DNA of 64,000 bases from Bacillota bacterium (GTDB taxonomy: Bacteria > Bacillota > Sulfobacillia > Sulfobacillales > Sulfobacillaceae): positions 1-64,000 of the forward strand of contig JAJYHT010000053.1 of assembly GCA_021784595.1 (NCBI GenBank). The letters run 5' to 3'. Both the position numbers and the translations under genes were made by a program. Numbering within the stretch: the stretch's first letter is position 1; each line of letters opens with the position of its first letter. The notes beneath the pieces are model-generated. The model did no database searches. It was not told where the DNA came from and saw only the letters and a list, made by a program, of their open reading frames with translations. Below, one piece after another: positions 51,370 through 61,035 of the stretch.

Positions 51370-52515
51370 TTACACGTCTTCTTCCAACGTGAAACCTGGT
51401 CGGATGGGGAAATCAGTCAAGGGATATCTTAACGGGTTGAGATGCGGAGCCTGGGCTTCACCCAAAACAATTTGTGCCGCCAACTCGCCGAGTGCTGGCC
51501 CGCGCATCACACCAAATCCTTGGTCGCCACAGGCGACAAACAGCCGGTCTGCCACCGGTCCCACTAACGGCCGGCGGTCAGGCGTGCTGGCACATAATCC
51601 TGCCCATGAGGTGCGCAGCCCAGCCGTGTCGGCTCGACTCATGAGATCGATTACGTGACCCGCTATGGTGGACTCGAACTCCTCATCACCGGTGGTCTGA
51701 TAGTGGTCGGGATCGTGTTCAAAGAGGCGGGTGCCATCGCCCGCCAGAAGATTATGCGGACCATCGGGTACTAAATAGACGTCAGTAGCTAATTCCCAGA
51801 GAATGGGCAGGTGATATCCGTGTGGGAAGTCAAGCGATGAGAGCTGTACTCGGTAGGGACGCATGGGCAGTTGAAAACCTATCGGTTGCAGCAATTTTCG
51901 GGTCCACGTCCCTGCGGCTACCAAGACGTTGTCCCCCATCACGATTTCGCCGCCCACTTCCACCGCAACTTGGCGGGACTCCAAACGAATGGCCGTCACC
52001 GGATGTCCTAAGCGAAGCGATAGTCCCAGGTCGCGAGCCTCGCTTACGGTCGCTTCCGCGTATGCTGTGGGATTGACATGGAAATCCTCTGGGGTCCAAA
52101 GGGCAACGGTATCTCGACGCAACCGGTCTAACTGGGGGAAATTTTCTGTTATGCGGGCTACGTCCCACAATTGCGCAGCAATACCACGGTCCAAGAGCCC
52201 CCCTGCGCGTTTTTCAAGCAGCGCGGCCCGGCTTGGCTCGGCCAATGTCAGCATCCCATAGCGTTGCAGGATGGAGCGGTCCTGGCTTTTGGCAAAGGCT
52301 CTTTGGTAAAGAATGCGACTCCTCTGCACCCAAGACACGTCCTCAGGATTCCACACTAAATCGGTCACGATTCCCCCCGCTTTGGCACTGCTTTCAGTGG
52401 CGACGCCGTTGTTGGCTTCAATTAGCAAAATGGATTTCAGTCCATATTGGGCGGCGGCGAGGGCGGCCGAGGTCCCCCACACTCCAGCGCCTATAATAAT
52501 CAGTTGGTATTTCAC
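51370..52515 (-). CDS. FAD-dependent oxidoreductase, DAO family
   Basis: The Rossmann loop IIIGAGVWGTSAALAA starts at residue 6, and the FAD-binding segment DQGFGVMRGPALGELAA is near the C-terminus. The family includes glycine, sarcosine and D-amino acid oxidases. The 381-residue length and the VTDLVWNPEDVSWVQRS segment fit this group. No cofactor genes are adjacent, so the substrate is unknown. It is convergent with the DUF302 gene and is probably unrelated to the sulfur cluster. Confidence 0.85.
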   Translation of the reverse strand: MKYQLIIIGAGVWGTSAALAAAQYGLKSILLIEANNGVATESSAKAGGIVTDLVWNPEDVSWVQRSRILYQRAFAKSQDRSILQRYGMLTLAEPSRAALLEKRAGGLLDRGIAAQLWDVARITENFPQLDRLRRDTVALWTPEDFHVNPTAYAEATVSEARDLGLSLRLGHPVTAIRLESRQVAVEVGGEIVMGDNVLVAAGTWTRKLLQPIGFQLPMRPYRVQLSSLDFPHGYHLPILWELATDVYLVPDGPHNLLAGDGTRLFEHDPDHYQTTGDEEFESTIAGHVIDLMSRADTAGLRTSWAGLCASTPDRRPLVGPVADRLFVACGDQGFGVMRGPALGELAAQIVLGEAQAPHLNPLRYPLTDFPIRPGFTLEEDV

Positions 52516-52629
52516 ATGAGATCCCCCTTTAGCACTGTCCCCTATTACTCTGACGTTTCATAAGGGGGCTGTCCAGATCCGAAGCCTGCATTTTCACCCA
52601 TGGGAACGCAGTGCGACACCCGTCTCTTG

Positions 52630-53268
52630 CTACAATTTTGATGATGGCGGCAAAAGGCTGACGAAAAAGACCTTGGGACCCGTTGGGGCTGGCATATCGG
52701 GCGACGGCTCCAGTGTTATGCCGATCGCCTGATAGCCTATGTCCGGATTGGGGACTGCAAAGGCTACTTGCGTGATTCCAGAGACACTGGGAATAATGGC
52801 TACGGGAACGTGATGCCGACCGTGAATCATCCACACTTCCAATACCCGGTGGGCCATGGGAGGCATGTGCGAGACCGTCATAAGGCCAACTGGAGACCCT
52901 GGCTTCCACTGGACCGCAACCCGAGATTGAGCAAACGAGACGTCTTCAGCGCGAAGTGCCAAAGAGGGCATAGCTATAGGGCTCGGTGCTGTTGGAACGC
53001 TTGCCAAGAATCCGATCAGGGCCGCCATAATTGCGAGAGCACCCCCTAAGAATGGCGTTCGTTTAGAGGTCTTCACTCGAGAATCCCTCTGCAATATGTC
53101 CGCCGCAGTGGTCGTTGGAGTGATGGCAGGGGGCATTCCCAGCACCTGGATGGCGGCGCTCAAAAGGTCCTGGCGCTGTCTACAAGCGGCGCAGTGCGCC
53201 AAGTGCGGATGGTTCAAAAGCATTGGGCCGAGACTTTGCAGCAATTCGGCGTCGGTTAAGTGCTTCAT
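52630..53268 (-). CDS. Anti-sigma factor, zinc-finger type with RskA-like domain
   Basis: The N-terminus has H-x-x-x-C-x-x-C (HLAHCAACRQ, about 23-32), the zinc-binding anti-sigma module. A single membrane helix (about 73-91) is followed by an extracytoplasmic RskA-like domain that ends near PAPTGPKVFFVSLLPP. It overlaps the sigma gene stop codon (TAATG), so both are made together. The outside domain would sense envelope or redox stress. Confidence 0.88.
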   Translation of the reverse strand: MKHLTDAELLQSLGPMLLNHPHLAHCAACRQRQDLLSAAIQVLGMPPAITPTTTAADILQRDSRVKTSKRTPFLGGALAIMAALIGFLASVPTAPSPIAMPSLALRAEDVSFAQSRVAVQWKPGSPVGLMTVSHMPPMAHRVLEVWMIHGRHHVPVAIIPSVSGITQVAFAVPNPDIGYQAIGITLEPSPDMPAPTGPKVFFVSLLPPSSKL

Positions 53269-53825
53269 TATTCGGCTCCTTTATGCCCATTCACGTATTG
53301 CTGACGCAGTTTATCCAATCCTCGCCGAGTCCAGCTTTTCACCGTGCCTAAGGGCCGGTGCAGAAGTTGGGAGACTTCGCGTTGGGTAAAGCCATACCAC
53401 ACAATTAGTTCAATGGTCGTCCGCTCGTGCGGACTTAATGCTTCAAGCGTCTCCTCTGCCATTAGCCTGTCGTCGATAGGAGCATCTTGCCACAAAGATT
53501 GTGCTCCGTTGTCCTCAGTCACCGTATATTCCCACCGGCGCCGATTCTTTCGCAAGAAGTCGATAGCCCTGCTTTTAGCAACCCGGAACAGATAAGCCTG
53601 AACCGTTCCACGCTCTGAATGGTATATGCCGGGATGTTGCCATATATAAAGGAATACGTGCTGCAAGACATCTTCAGATTCATCCCGGTCGGGAATTATA
53701 TGACGGATAAAGCCTAAAAGCCTGGGCGCGTACCGCGCATACAAATCTTCGAATGATTGGGTATCATGAATAGAGATGCCGTACATGAGTTCGAGATCGG
53801 AGGGATTGTGCATTTTGACCCCCAT
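53268..53825 (-). CDS. ECF RNA polymerase sigma factor
   Basis: Region 2 is SFEDLYARYAPRLLGFIRHI and YLFRVAKSRAIDFLRK; region 4 is ERTTIELIVWYGFTQREVSQ with an HTH. The 185-residue length fits an ECF factor of the SigK type, which is consistent with an RskA-like anti-sigma partner. ATG at 53825 is used here; ATG at 53813 has a GGGGGT site and may be the real start. It is divergent from the CAP-domain gene. Confidence 0.92.
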   Translation of the reverse strand: MGVKMHNPSDLELMYGISIHDTQSFEDLYARYAPRLLGFIRHIIPDRDESEDVLQHVFLYIWQHPGIYHSERGTVQAYLFRVAKSRAIDFLRKNRRRWEYTVTEDNGAQSLWQDAPIDDRLMAEETLEALSPHERTTIELIVWYGFTQREVSQLLHRPLGTVKSWTRRGLDKLRQQYVNGHKGAE

Positions 53826-53880
53826 CAACTAAGATGTCCCTATCATATCATTGGAAAGAAGATCAGGGGGAGGCAAGCGG

Positions 53881-55437
53881 ATGGCCAATAGGTGGACAGA
53901 ACCCCGGCGTTTTATGGCGGCGATGCTGGCAGTCTCCGGTTTGTCATTCATCGGATTCGTGTCTGGCCCCCAACCATCGACGCTCACCGCACCGATCACA
54001 GGATATTGGCCCATTCATTTAGTGCCGTCCCTATTTGGTCCGTATTCCACTCCGGCCAACCACGGCTATGAAGGGGCTGACCAAATTAGTCCTGTGATTC
54101 CCCTGTCGTATGTGGCCTGGCGGTCGCCACGCTTGTTGGGGGTCCAGTTTATTGGCGATGCCCCTAAGAATTTGGAAACCGACGATTTTGCCATGTCGAT
54201 ACGAGGACCCAGAGGTACCATAGCAGGCTTAAAAACGCATTACTTTTCGAACGGTTTTGTCGGTTGGAAAGTGCCGCACTTGAATCCTGGCCGGTACCAA
54301 GTGACCTTTATGGCGCCGGGGTTTCAGCAACCGGAATCTTCCTGGACGCTCACCATCGTCAAGTCCTCAAAAGCTGTTAAAACGGCGGGCGAAACTCAGT
54401 CCGATCGAGTGGCATTAACGGCGCTTAATGCCTACCGTTCCATTCTCGAGGAGGCCCCGGTGCACTGGAATAGTTCCCTCGCAGAGGCAGCCCAAGCACA
54501 CGCGCAGTACTTGGCGGTCAATGGATATCACGCACCGTCATTTCATATGGAAGAGCCCAATCGAACCGGGTTTTCGGGGAAAACGCCCTGGGCGCGTGAT
54601 TTGGTTTTTGGATGGCCGAGCATCCTGGATGGCGAGGTCGGCATCGAATGGACACAACCATTGCCACCGGTGGCGGTCATTCAAGATTTGGTCGATACGG
54701 TGTACCATCGGTTGTCCTTACTCTCGGCCAACCTGTTTTTTAGCGGCGAAGGTGCAACGAACGGCGCGACGGGGGCCGTGGTGATGGATCTGGGATACGG
54801 GTACAGTTCCAATCTTCCTATGGCCATTACCTATCCACGGCCTGGGCAGACCGGGGTGCCTACCGGATGGGTGGATTTGGAAAGTCCAGATCCGGTTCCT
54901 GGGGGATTTGGCAACCGGTACGGATACCCAATTACGGTAGATTTTCCTACCGTGCAAAATCTTAACAATGTTCGTGTGGGATTATTCTTGGGTACCCATA
55001 GGGTTTCGGTATATCGCGACATGCCCGGGGTGAACTCTATGGCGCAAAACCAATTGGGCCTGGTGCCGAGACATTTGCTAATGCCGAATAACGTGTACAC
55101 CGTGGTGGTGTCAGCTGACGCATCGTATAATAGCGGGGCGAAAGGCCCAGTCAATTTGCATTGGCAATTTGCGACCGGCGCCGGCTCGGAATCTGTGGCG
55201 GCAGCCCCGTTGTCTGGCCATAATCTCTTGGTGTCGGTAGTCAAAGCAGGTGATGGCGAACCCGAGGCGAATACGCTCGTAAGAATTTATCAGGTCCGAT
55301 CCTCCAATCATATTAAATTGGTCGGCTCCGGACAAACGGGATTGAACGGCACGTGGACATTTACGCGTCGCCCGGGAAATCGGGCACTCTATGACGTGGT
55401 GACCTCGTCTGGAAACAGCGAAGAGTTTTGGTGGTAA
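53881..55437 (+). CDS. Secreted CAP-domain protein
   Basis: A signal peptide (about 10-30, ending near VSG) is followed by an N-terminal beta-rich domain. The CAP (SCP/PR1) domain occupies about 185-330: NAYRSILEEAPVHWNSSLAEAAQAHAQYLA and, later, the GYSSNLPMAITYP segment. The remaining C-terminal 180 residues look like Ig-like and carbohydrate-binding modules. Length is 518. ATG at 53881 is 7 bases after GGAGG. Its position divergent from the ECF sigma gene suggests control by that sigma. Confidence 0.82.
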   Translation: MANRWTEPRRFMAAMLAVSGLSFIGFVSGPQPSTLTAPITGYWPIHLVPSLFGPYSTPANHGYEGADQISPVIPLSYVAWRSPRLLGVQFIGDAPKNLETDDFAMSIRGPRGTIAGLKTHYFSNGFVGWKVPHLNPGRYQVTFMAPGFQQPESSWTLTIVKSSKAVKTAGETQSDRVALTALNAYRSILEEAPVHWNSSLAEAAQAHAQYLAVNGYHAPSFHMEEPNRTGFSGKTPWARDLVFGWPSILDGEVGIEWTQPLPPVAVIQDLVDTVYHRLSLLSANLFFSGEGATNGATGAVVMDLGYGYSSNLPMAITYPRPGQTGVPTGWVDLESPDPVPGGFGNRYGYPITVDFPTVQNLNNVRVGLFLGTHRVSVYRDMPGVNSMAQNQLGLVPRHLLMPNNVYTVVVSADASYNSGAKGPVNLHWQFATGAGSESVAAAPLSGHNLLVSVVKAGDGEPEANTLVRIYQVRSSNHIKLVGSGQTGLNGTWTFTRRPGNRALYDVVTSSGNSEEFWW

Positions 55438-55443
55438 GAAATC

Positions 55444-56256
55444 ATGACTAAAGTGGCCGATCGGCATATGCAGATAACGTTGAAAGGGCAAAGCATTCGA
55501 CTTTTCTACGCACTGCGCGAGGGGGCGCAGCCACCGTGGATTCTCATTCATGGCATGGGTTCTTCACGATTGGCCTATCGTCCGATGATGGAGCGCTGGC
55601 CGTTGAACAGTGCGGTTTATGCCATGGATCTTCCTGGATTTGGTGGGTCGGGGAGTCTAAAGACTCCTCATCAAATGGATGACTATGTGGCGGCGGTAGG
55701 TGCCTTCATCGACCATCTATACCTAACGGAGCCCCTTCTGTTGGGCCATTCCTTTGGAGGCATGGTGGCCGGCGAGGCCCTGGGCATGCTTGCGAGCAGA
55801 GTTGGTGGCGCCGTGCTGGTTTCCAGCGCTGGGTTTTTTGCTCCACAGCACGCCATGTCTCCCACACCCTATCCGCTCATTAATCGCATTGCGATTTGGA
55901 TTACCGGATGGCAGCATTTTGGCTTGCGCATGGTTCAGGCCTTGGGCGTGGACCCCCGAACCCTAACCCGACAAGATCGCAAGCGCTTGCAGTATGGATG
56001 GCGTCATGCCATTGAAATGGCACGCATGCGCACATTTTATGAGGACTCGCAGTTTCTTGAAAAGATATTAGCCGCAAAGCGTCCCGTGGCCCTTATTCAC
56101 GGTGACCGCGATCCGCTGTTTCCTTTGCCGAACCTCTGTCAAGTGGTAGGAGACAGCTTGCCCTTATGGGTAATGCCTGGGGCGGGCCACCTCCCATATG
56201 ACAAAGATCTTGAAGGGTTTTTGAAGATTTTGACCGAGGCTGTCAATAATTTTTAG
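55444..56256 (+). CDS. Alpha/beta hydrolase
   Basis: The fold is alpha/beta hydrolase: the oxyanion segment LIHGMGSSRLAYRPM, nucleophile elbow GHSFGGMVAG (Ser), acid and base at HGDRDPLFPLP and GAGHLPYD. It starts 6 bases after the CAP-domain gene and is likely in its operon. Substrate is unknown. Confidence 0.87.
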   Translation: MTKVADRHMQITLKGQSIRLFYALREGAQPPWILIHGMGSSRLAYRPMMERWPLNSAVYAMDLPGFGGSGSLKTPHQMDDYVAAVGAFIDHLYLTEPLLLGHSFGGMVAGEALGMLASRVGGAVLVSSAGFFAPQHAMSPTPYPLINRIAIWITGWQHFGLRMVQALGVDPRTLTRQDRKRLQYGWRHAIEMARMRTFYEDSQFLEKILAAKRPVALIHGDRDPLFPLPNLCQVVGDSLPLWVMPGAGHLPYDKDLEGFLKILTEAVNNF

Positions 56257-56408
56257 GTCGGACGCGGCCCTGCACAGTGCTGCAGTGGCCTGGCATCCAG
56301 CTGGATGGACCAGGGGTGCGGGTTTTTGGCCGCTTTTCAGTGACTCCAGAAGGATCCCGGTCATAGGAAACGTTCCGGTTCCATCACATAATCCGTACCC
56401 ACAAATTT

Positions 56409-57791
56409 TTAAACGAGGGGCTCTCCCGCGTAATGGGTGCCGGTGATCCGGGCGATTTCAGGATCCAGGGCGCAGAGGTCCTCTGGACTTAAATCCCATA
56501 CGCTGGTATGGCCCATCGTGCGAATCGCCATCTCCATCTCTTTGCGGCAACTGGAAAGAAAGTTCGCCAATCCTAATGCAGCTCGGGCGATATCCAACGG
56601 TACCCCAGGTTTAGCGCGGTAAAATACCAGGTCAGTGGGTGGCAAAAAGGGCACCGTTCGGGTGATTTGCTTGTGCGCCAAGGCAAACATGGCGATGGTG
56701 CCCAAACCGACAGCCCGTGCTCCTAAGGCGTATGCCTTAAGGAAGTCTCCCGGTTCGCGAAAGCCGCCGGAAATTACCAGATCCACGCGATGGGTGGCGT
56801 CATGGACTTGGAGATACTTGCGGGCGCGCGCCAGGGCATAAAGAGAGGGAATGCCAAAATGATCCGAAAGGGTAATGGGTGCATTGCCTGTCGCGCCTTC
56901 CGTGCCATCAATGACGACAACATCCACGGCTGCCTCCAATGCGTTGGCTAGATCATGCTCCAAGTGATCGCCGGCACCCATCTTAAGGGCAATCGGAATG
57001 CCGTCGGTAACCGACCGTAAATATTGCACCACTTCTTTAAGAGGCGTCGGGTGGGCAGGATCTTTTAAAAACAAATCGGCGTGGATGATGGGCGCTTGGC
57101 TGGGGTCCAAGTGCATTAGCGCCTTAATCTCGGGGCCTACGTCACTGGGCGTGGCCAACACCGCGTTGCCTGGCATTGCGCCTTGTCCCACTTGCACTTC
57201 AATCATATCGGCTTGTTGCAAAATAGCGGGATCTCGATTCCAGGTCCAACGTCCAAATTGGAGAATATAGCGGTAGGCCTTTTGACGCTCCGCTGCTAGA
57301 AACGGGCCTTGACCTGAATTAATCGGAATCTTTGCCCGGCTGGAAGCCTCTGCGATGGCAATTCGGGAAGCTTCATTCAAGGCTAATCCATAGGCCATGC
57401 CGGATATGAAAAGCGGCATGCTAAAGGTCAGAGGTTTTTTGCATTGGGCCCCCAATATGGCATCCAAGGCGACTTCCTCGGTCGCCAAGACGGGTCGTCT
57501 AGCCAACTGTGCCGGTACCAGCGCAAGATCGTCAAAACCATGCACCGGTTTGGCGGAGCCCATCGGCCGTATAACCACATCGCCGCTTTGAGAACGCAGT
57601 GAAGAATATAAAAAATCCATCAATGGCGTCGATTTCATCGAAACATAGAGTTCTGCCAGGGTATCACTCATGGGCCGCGTGAGCAGGATCCCGATCATGC
57701 GACGCGTAATGGTCGGCAACAGCCACGCTAAGAAACCCACCACGACCACCAATGCGGTTAGACTGCCTGCAAACATGACTAAGAATCTCAT
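56409..57791 (-). CDS. FMN-binding glutamate synthase-like protein, membrane-anchored
   Basis: One N-terminal hydrophobic helix is followed by the FMN/Fe-S glutamate synthase-like domain: MPLFISGMAYG, INSGQGPFL, DLVISGGFREPGDFLKAYALGARAVGLG. The domain lacks the N-terminal amidotransferase of GOGAT. Such stand-alone versions occur in many bacteria with unknown substrate. Length is 460. It is not next to a GOGAT small subunit. Confidence 0.85.
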   Translation of the reverse strand: MRFLVMFAGSLTALVVVVGFLAWLLPTITRRMIGILLTRPMSDTLAELYVSMKSTPLMDFLYSSLRSQSGDVVIRPMGSAKPVHGFDDLALVPAQLARRPVLATEEVALDAILGAQCKKPLTFSMPLFISGMAYGLALNEASRIAIAEASSRAKIPINSGQGPFLAAERQKAYRYILQFGRWTWNRDPAILQQADMIEVQVGQGAMPGNAVLATPSDVGPEIKALMHLDPSQAPIIHADLFLKDPAHPTPLKEVVQYLRSVTDGIPIALKMGAGDHLEHDLANALEAAVDVVVIDGTEGATGNAPITLSDHFGIPSLYALARARKYLQVHDATHRVDLVISGGFREPGDFLKAYALGARAVGLGTIAMFALAHKQITRTVPFLPPTDLVFYRAKPGVPLDIARAALGLANFLSSCRKEMEMAIRTMGHTSVWDLSPEDLCALDPEIARITGTHYAGEPLV

Positions 57792-57908
57792 GAAATCTCC
57801 TCCCTGTCGGTGGATAGGATGAACAGAGAGGCCAAAACTATTCTGAATACGAAAATCAGATGAGGAGTAGGATAACGCGCTATCTTCAGCGCGACCCTAA
57901 GCTGGCGA

Positions 57909-59585
57909 TTAGCGCTCGATGCTTAGGAGATCCTGGATAACAGGCAGACCCCTTACGGCGCCCCTCTCTTGAAGGTGGTTCCAGATCGCGTCAACAAGAG
58001 CAGGGACGGAGTGTTGCGCGGTATCCAAGATCAAATCGGCGGTAGAGGGCACTTCATAGGGCTCATCAATGCCTGTCATATGCTTTAGCCGGCCACTTCG
58101 GGCCTGAGCGTATAGACCTTTGGGATCGCGCCGTTGGCACTCTTTGAGGGAGGTCGACAAGTAGATTTCGAAAAATTGTCCCCATTCTTCAATCATGTGG
58201 CGCAGTGCGAGCCGGCCTTCTTCATAGGGAGCGATCATCGACACCAAGGCAATCCCCCCGTGCTGTGCAATGATTTGGGACACGAACCCGACGCGTTTTA
58301 AGTGCTCCCTGCGATCCTCTGGCGAAAAGCCAAGTCCTTTGGATAGCTGGCGGCGGATCATATCGCCGTCCAGCAAGCTTACCTGACGATTGTCATTGAC
58401 CAGCAAAACATTTCTTAAGGCAGTCGCGAGCGTGCTTTTCCCTGATGCCGGCAATCCTGTAAACAAGATCACCAACCCGTGATCCTGCTGGCAGTACGCA
58501 CTTTCCATCACTTCACGCACGGCTTTGGGAGCGAACCATTGGGGTAAATTCTCCTTCTTAGACAGTCGCCTGCGTGCCCAAGATCCAGACAGTGTGGCGT
58601 AGTCATTGGCAGGATCTTTTAGAGGCTTTGGCATATACGCCTGTTGCCGCTTGTTCCAAGCGTATTCGGGAAAAATCAATGGCTTGATGCGCAGCTGCGA
58701 TGCCGCTGATTGGAATAATTCGTGCGCTTTATAGGGGGGCCACCAATATCCGTCCGAACGGTCGGGATTTTGCCCAGGGTCGGCTGGGGCACGGCCGACA
58801 ATAAAGTAATCGGCGCCAAAGTTTTGACGAATCAAGGCTTGCCAGAGTGTTTCGCGCGGGCCTGCCATGCGCATTGCTAAGGGCAACGTGGACAGGGTGA
58901 CTGCCTGTTTGGGATAGCTTGCCGTCAAAGCGGCAATCGACCGGATGCGCAGCGCCGCGGACATGTCTCCGGGATTTGTGGGTCCGGTGGTGGGATGGAG
59001 CAAGAGATGACCTTGGGTTTGCTCAATAGCTGACCGAGTTAATGCAAAGTGGGCTCCATGCATAGCATTTCGGGTGTGAAAGGCGACAATTGGCTTCGCT
59101 ACCTCTTTCCATCGCGAGCGAAGTTCCCATGGCGTGTAATAGGGCGGTAAAAAGTCTACGTGGCGGGCGACCTCAGAGCGCTCCGGGTCAATGTCGACGA
59201 CGGGGCCCCCGACGTAAAACGGGTGACGTTCGTAAAGCAGCCGGACTCCGGCATGCGCCAAGCTCTGAGTCCCATAGATCTGCAGGGCTTCATAGACGAA
59301 ATCTGGCGAATAAATGTCGGTGACATCCATGGTAGCCAGAGGTGTGCCATCGGCTCGGCACAGCACCAAGGGTTGTCCCGGTTCGAGGGACTGGGCGAGC
59401 TCGGCGGGGATGTCCAAGGTTACCGGAATCGGCCACAAAGCCCCAGAACGGAGTGTCATATTGTGCAGGACCGACTGATATTCATCCTCGCTTAAAAATC
59501 CTGCAAGAGGTGAAAAACCCCCAGTCACCAGCAACTCCAAGTCGCACCGTTGTCGTTGGGTCAAAATCCAATAAGCATTGGCCAC
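57909..59585 (-). CDS. Sat-CysC fusion: sulfate adenylyltransferase/APS kinase
   Basis: The N-terminal 360 residues look like ATP sulfurylase and the C-terminal 190 like APS kinase (GLPASGKST at about 377, LDGDMIRRQLS, KGLYAQARSG). Together they would make PAPS from sulfate and ATP. The ATP sulfurylase active site is unusual: FHTRNAMHGAH stands for the usual FQTRNPMHRAH, and GRAPAD stands for GRDHAG, so catalysis by that half may be altered. It is divergent from a sulfotransferase gene that would use PAPS. Confidence 0.88.
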   Translation of the reverse strand: MANAYWILTQRQRCDLELLVTGGFSPLAGFLSEDEYQSVLHNMTLRSGALWPIPVTLDIPAELAQSLEPGQPLVLCRADGTPLATMDVTDIYSPDFVYEALQIYGTQSLAHAGVRLLYERHPFYVGGPVVDIDPERSEVARHVDFLPPYYTPWELRSRWKEVAKPIVAFHTRNAMHGAHFALTRSAIEQTQGHLLLHPTTGPTNPGDMSAALRIRSIAALTASYPKQAVTLSTLPLAMRMAGPRETLWQALIRQNFGADYFIVGRAPADPGQNPDRSDGYWWPPYKAHELFQSAASQLRIKPLIFPEYAWNKRQQAYMPKPLKDPANDYATLSGSWARRRLSKKENLPQWFAPKAVREVMESAYCQQDHGLVILFTGLPASGKSTLATALRNVLLVNDNRQVSLLDGDMIRRQLSKGLGFSPEDRREHLKRVGFVSQIIAQHGGIALVSMIAPYEEGRLALRHMIEEWGQFFEIYLSTSLKECQRRDPKGLYAQARSGRLKHMTGIDEPYEVPSTADLILDTAQHSVPALVDAIWNHLQERGAVRGLPVIQDLLSIER

Positions 59586-59738
59586 GTTATAACCGCCTTT
59601 GTTGATGCCTTTTGTCCAATATACCGTAATCGGGTCCGAACACAGCCCGCCGACCGGGGCATTTCAGGAGATGTTCAGTTTTCGGCTGGGTAATTTTCGC
59701 TACAGTGACAATGACGATTTGCGAAAGGTGGTCAAGCA

Positions 59739-60602
59739 GTGGTTCCAAATTTTCTCATCATTGGCGCGCCCAGGACAGGAACAACCCATCTTTACCAGGG
59801 ATTGCGCCAGCATCCTGAGGTCTTTATGAGTGAGTTGAAAGAGCCGATGTTTTTTGCCTACGAGGGAGAGCATAAGCCGTGGGCGGTAGACACATGGGTA
59901 GATTACGTGAGGCTCTTTTCTAAAGCGGAAAATTTTCAGGCGATTGGAGAAGCATCCACTTTGTACCTGTGGCACCACAGGGCGCCAGACAATATCCGGC
60001 TGCGGCTGCCTGACGCACGTTTGATTGCGGTGTTGAGAAATCCCATGGAGCGAGCGTTTTCCCAATTCATGTTTCAGCGGCTGCTCAAGTCCGAACCATT
60101 GGAAACTTTTGAGGAAGCGCTGGCGGCAGAAGAGCAACGCGCCCAAAACCCAAAAACATCGGCATTTCTACTTTATCGCGAGCTGGGCCGCTATGCCCAG
60201 CACATAGCTCGGTACCAAACGATGTTTTCGCACGAACAACTGTTGTTTATTCTTAACGAGGATCTTCGGGACCATCCGTTCGAGGTGTTTGCTAAAGTTT
60301 TTAAGTTCATTGGCGTGGATCCAGGGTTCACACCCGTGCTGGGACATCACACCAACCCCTCGGGGATTGTGCGCAGAACCTCTCTGTTTCATGGTCTTAA
60401 GGCCACCGGCCGCATGGTCAAGCGCATTATCCCAGAATATCTGGCGCTGCAACTGAGCGGTCTCTTGAATCAACATTATCTGGTGCATCAAGAAATAGCG
60501 CCCGATACTTATCGACGATTGCTCCAGGATTTTCGCCAAGACATTGTCCTGACCCAAACCCTCATTGGTCGCGATCTGTCAGAGTGGCTGGCCACTTTGT
60601 AA
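59739..60602 (+). CDS. PAPS-dependent sulfotransferase family protein
   Basis: The 5'-phosphosulfate binding loop is IIGAPRTGTTHLYQGL (about 7-22) and the 3'-phosphate site is LRNPMERAFSQF (about 98-109). The 287-residue length fits prokaryotic sulfotransferases that modify carbohydrates or lipids. The GTG at 59739 is 7 bases after AAAGGTGG. The gene is divergent from the Sat-CysC fusion, 153 bases away, so supply and use of PAPS are encoded together. The acceptor is unknown. Confidence 0.88.
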   Translation: MVPNFLIIGAPRTGTTHLYQGLRQHPEVFMSELKEPMFFAYEGEHKPWAVDTWVDYVRLFSKAENFQAIGEASTLYLWHHRAPDNIRLRLPDARLIAVLRNPMERAFSQFMFQRLLKSEPLETFEEALAAEEQRAQNPKTSAFLLYRELGRYAQHIARYQTMFSHEQLLFILNEDLRDHPFEVFAKVFKFIGVDPGFTPVLGHHTNPSGIVRRTSLFHGLKATGRMVKRIIPEYLALQLSGLLNQHYLVHQEIAPDTYRRLLQDFRQDIVLTQTLIGRDLSEWLATL

Positions 60603-60626
60603 GACAATGCCGGTATCAGCTCTGAG

Positions 60627-61031
60627 CTAAGGCGATAGAGCGGTCCATGTGACCCACCTTCCATTTTGAGCGTTCACCAACACGATGGCGAGTGCGGTCT
60701 CATGGCTTTGACCAGTGGACAAGCGGACAATGGTCACCTGATGCAGGGTGACAAGCCAGGCTAATGTGTGCGTGGCAGTGATGCGCACCAGGCGCGCATC
60801 CGGCGGTGTGCTGGGGGTCAAAAGAACATTGTGGTGGGCGGTTTGACTGTCGACCAGCGCTTCTTGACTTGTAATGCGCGTGGCGCTGTCTGAGACGTCG
60901 ATGACACGAATGCCACGGGTGGCCAGCATGGCAGGAGTGGCCCCAGCTGAATCTTGATTATGCGCTATGGCCATCCCTGCCGCCAGGACCGCCACGCCTG
61001 TCGCCAATAGCCACCCCGTGGCGCGTCGCAT
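60627..61031 (-). CDS. Small secreted or membrane-anchored protein
   Basis: A signal peptide or anchor helix (about 5-23) precedes a 110-residue domain. The family was not recognised. It lies 4 bases after the S9 peptidase gene on the same strand, so the two are probably co-transcribed. Confidence 0.6.
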   Translation of the reverse strand: MRRATGWLLATGVAVLAAGMAIAHNQDSAGATPAMLATRGIRVIDVSDSATRITSQEALVDSQTAHHNVLLTPSTPPDARLVRITATHTLAWLVTLHQVTIVRLSTGQSHETALAIVLVNAQNGRWVTWTALSP

Positions 61032-61035
61032 GCCT

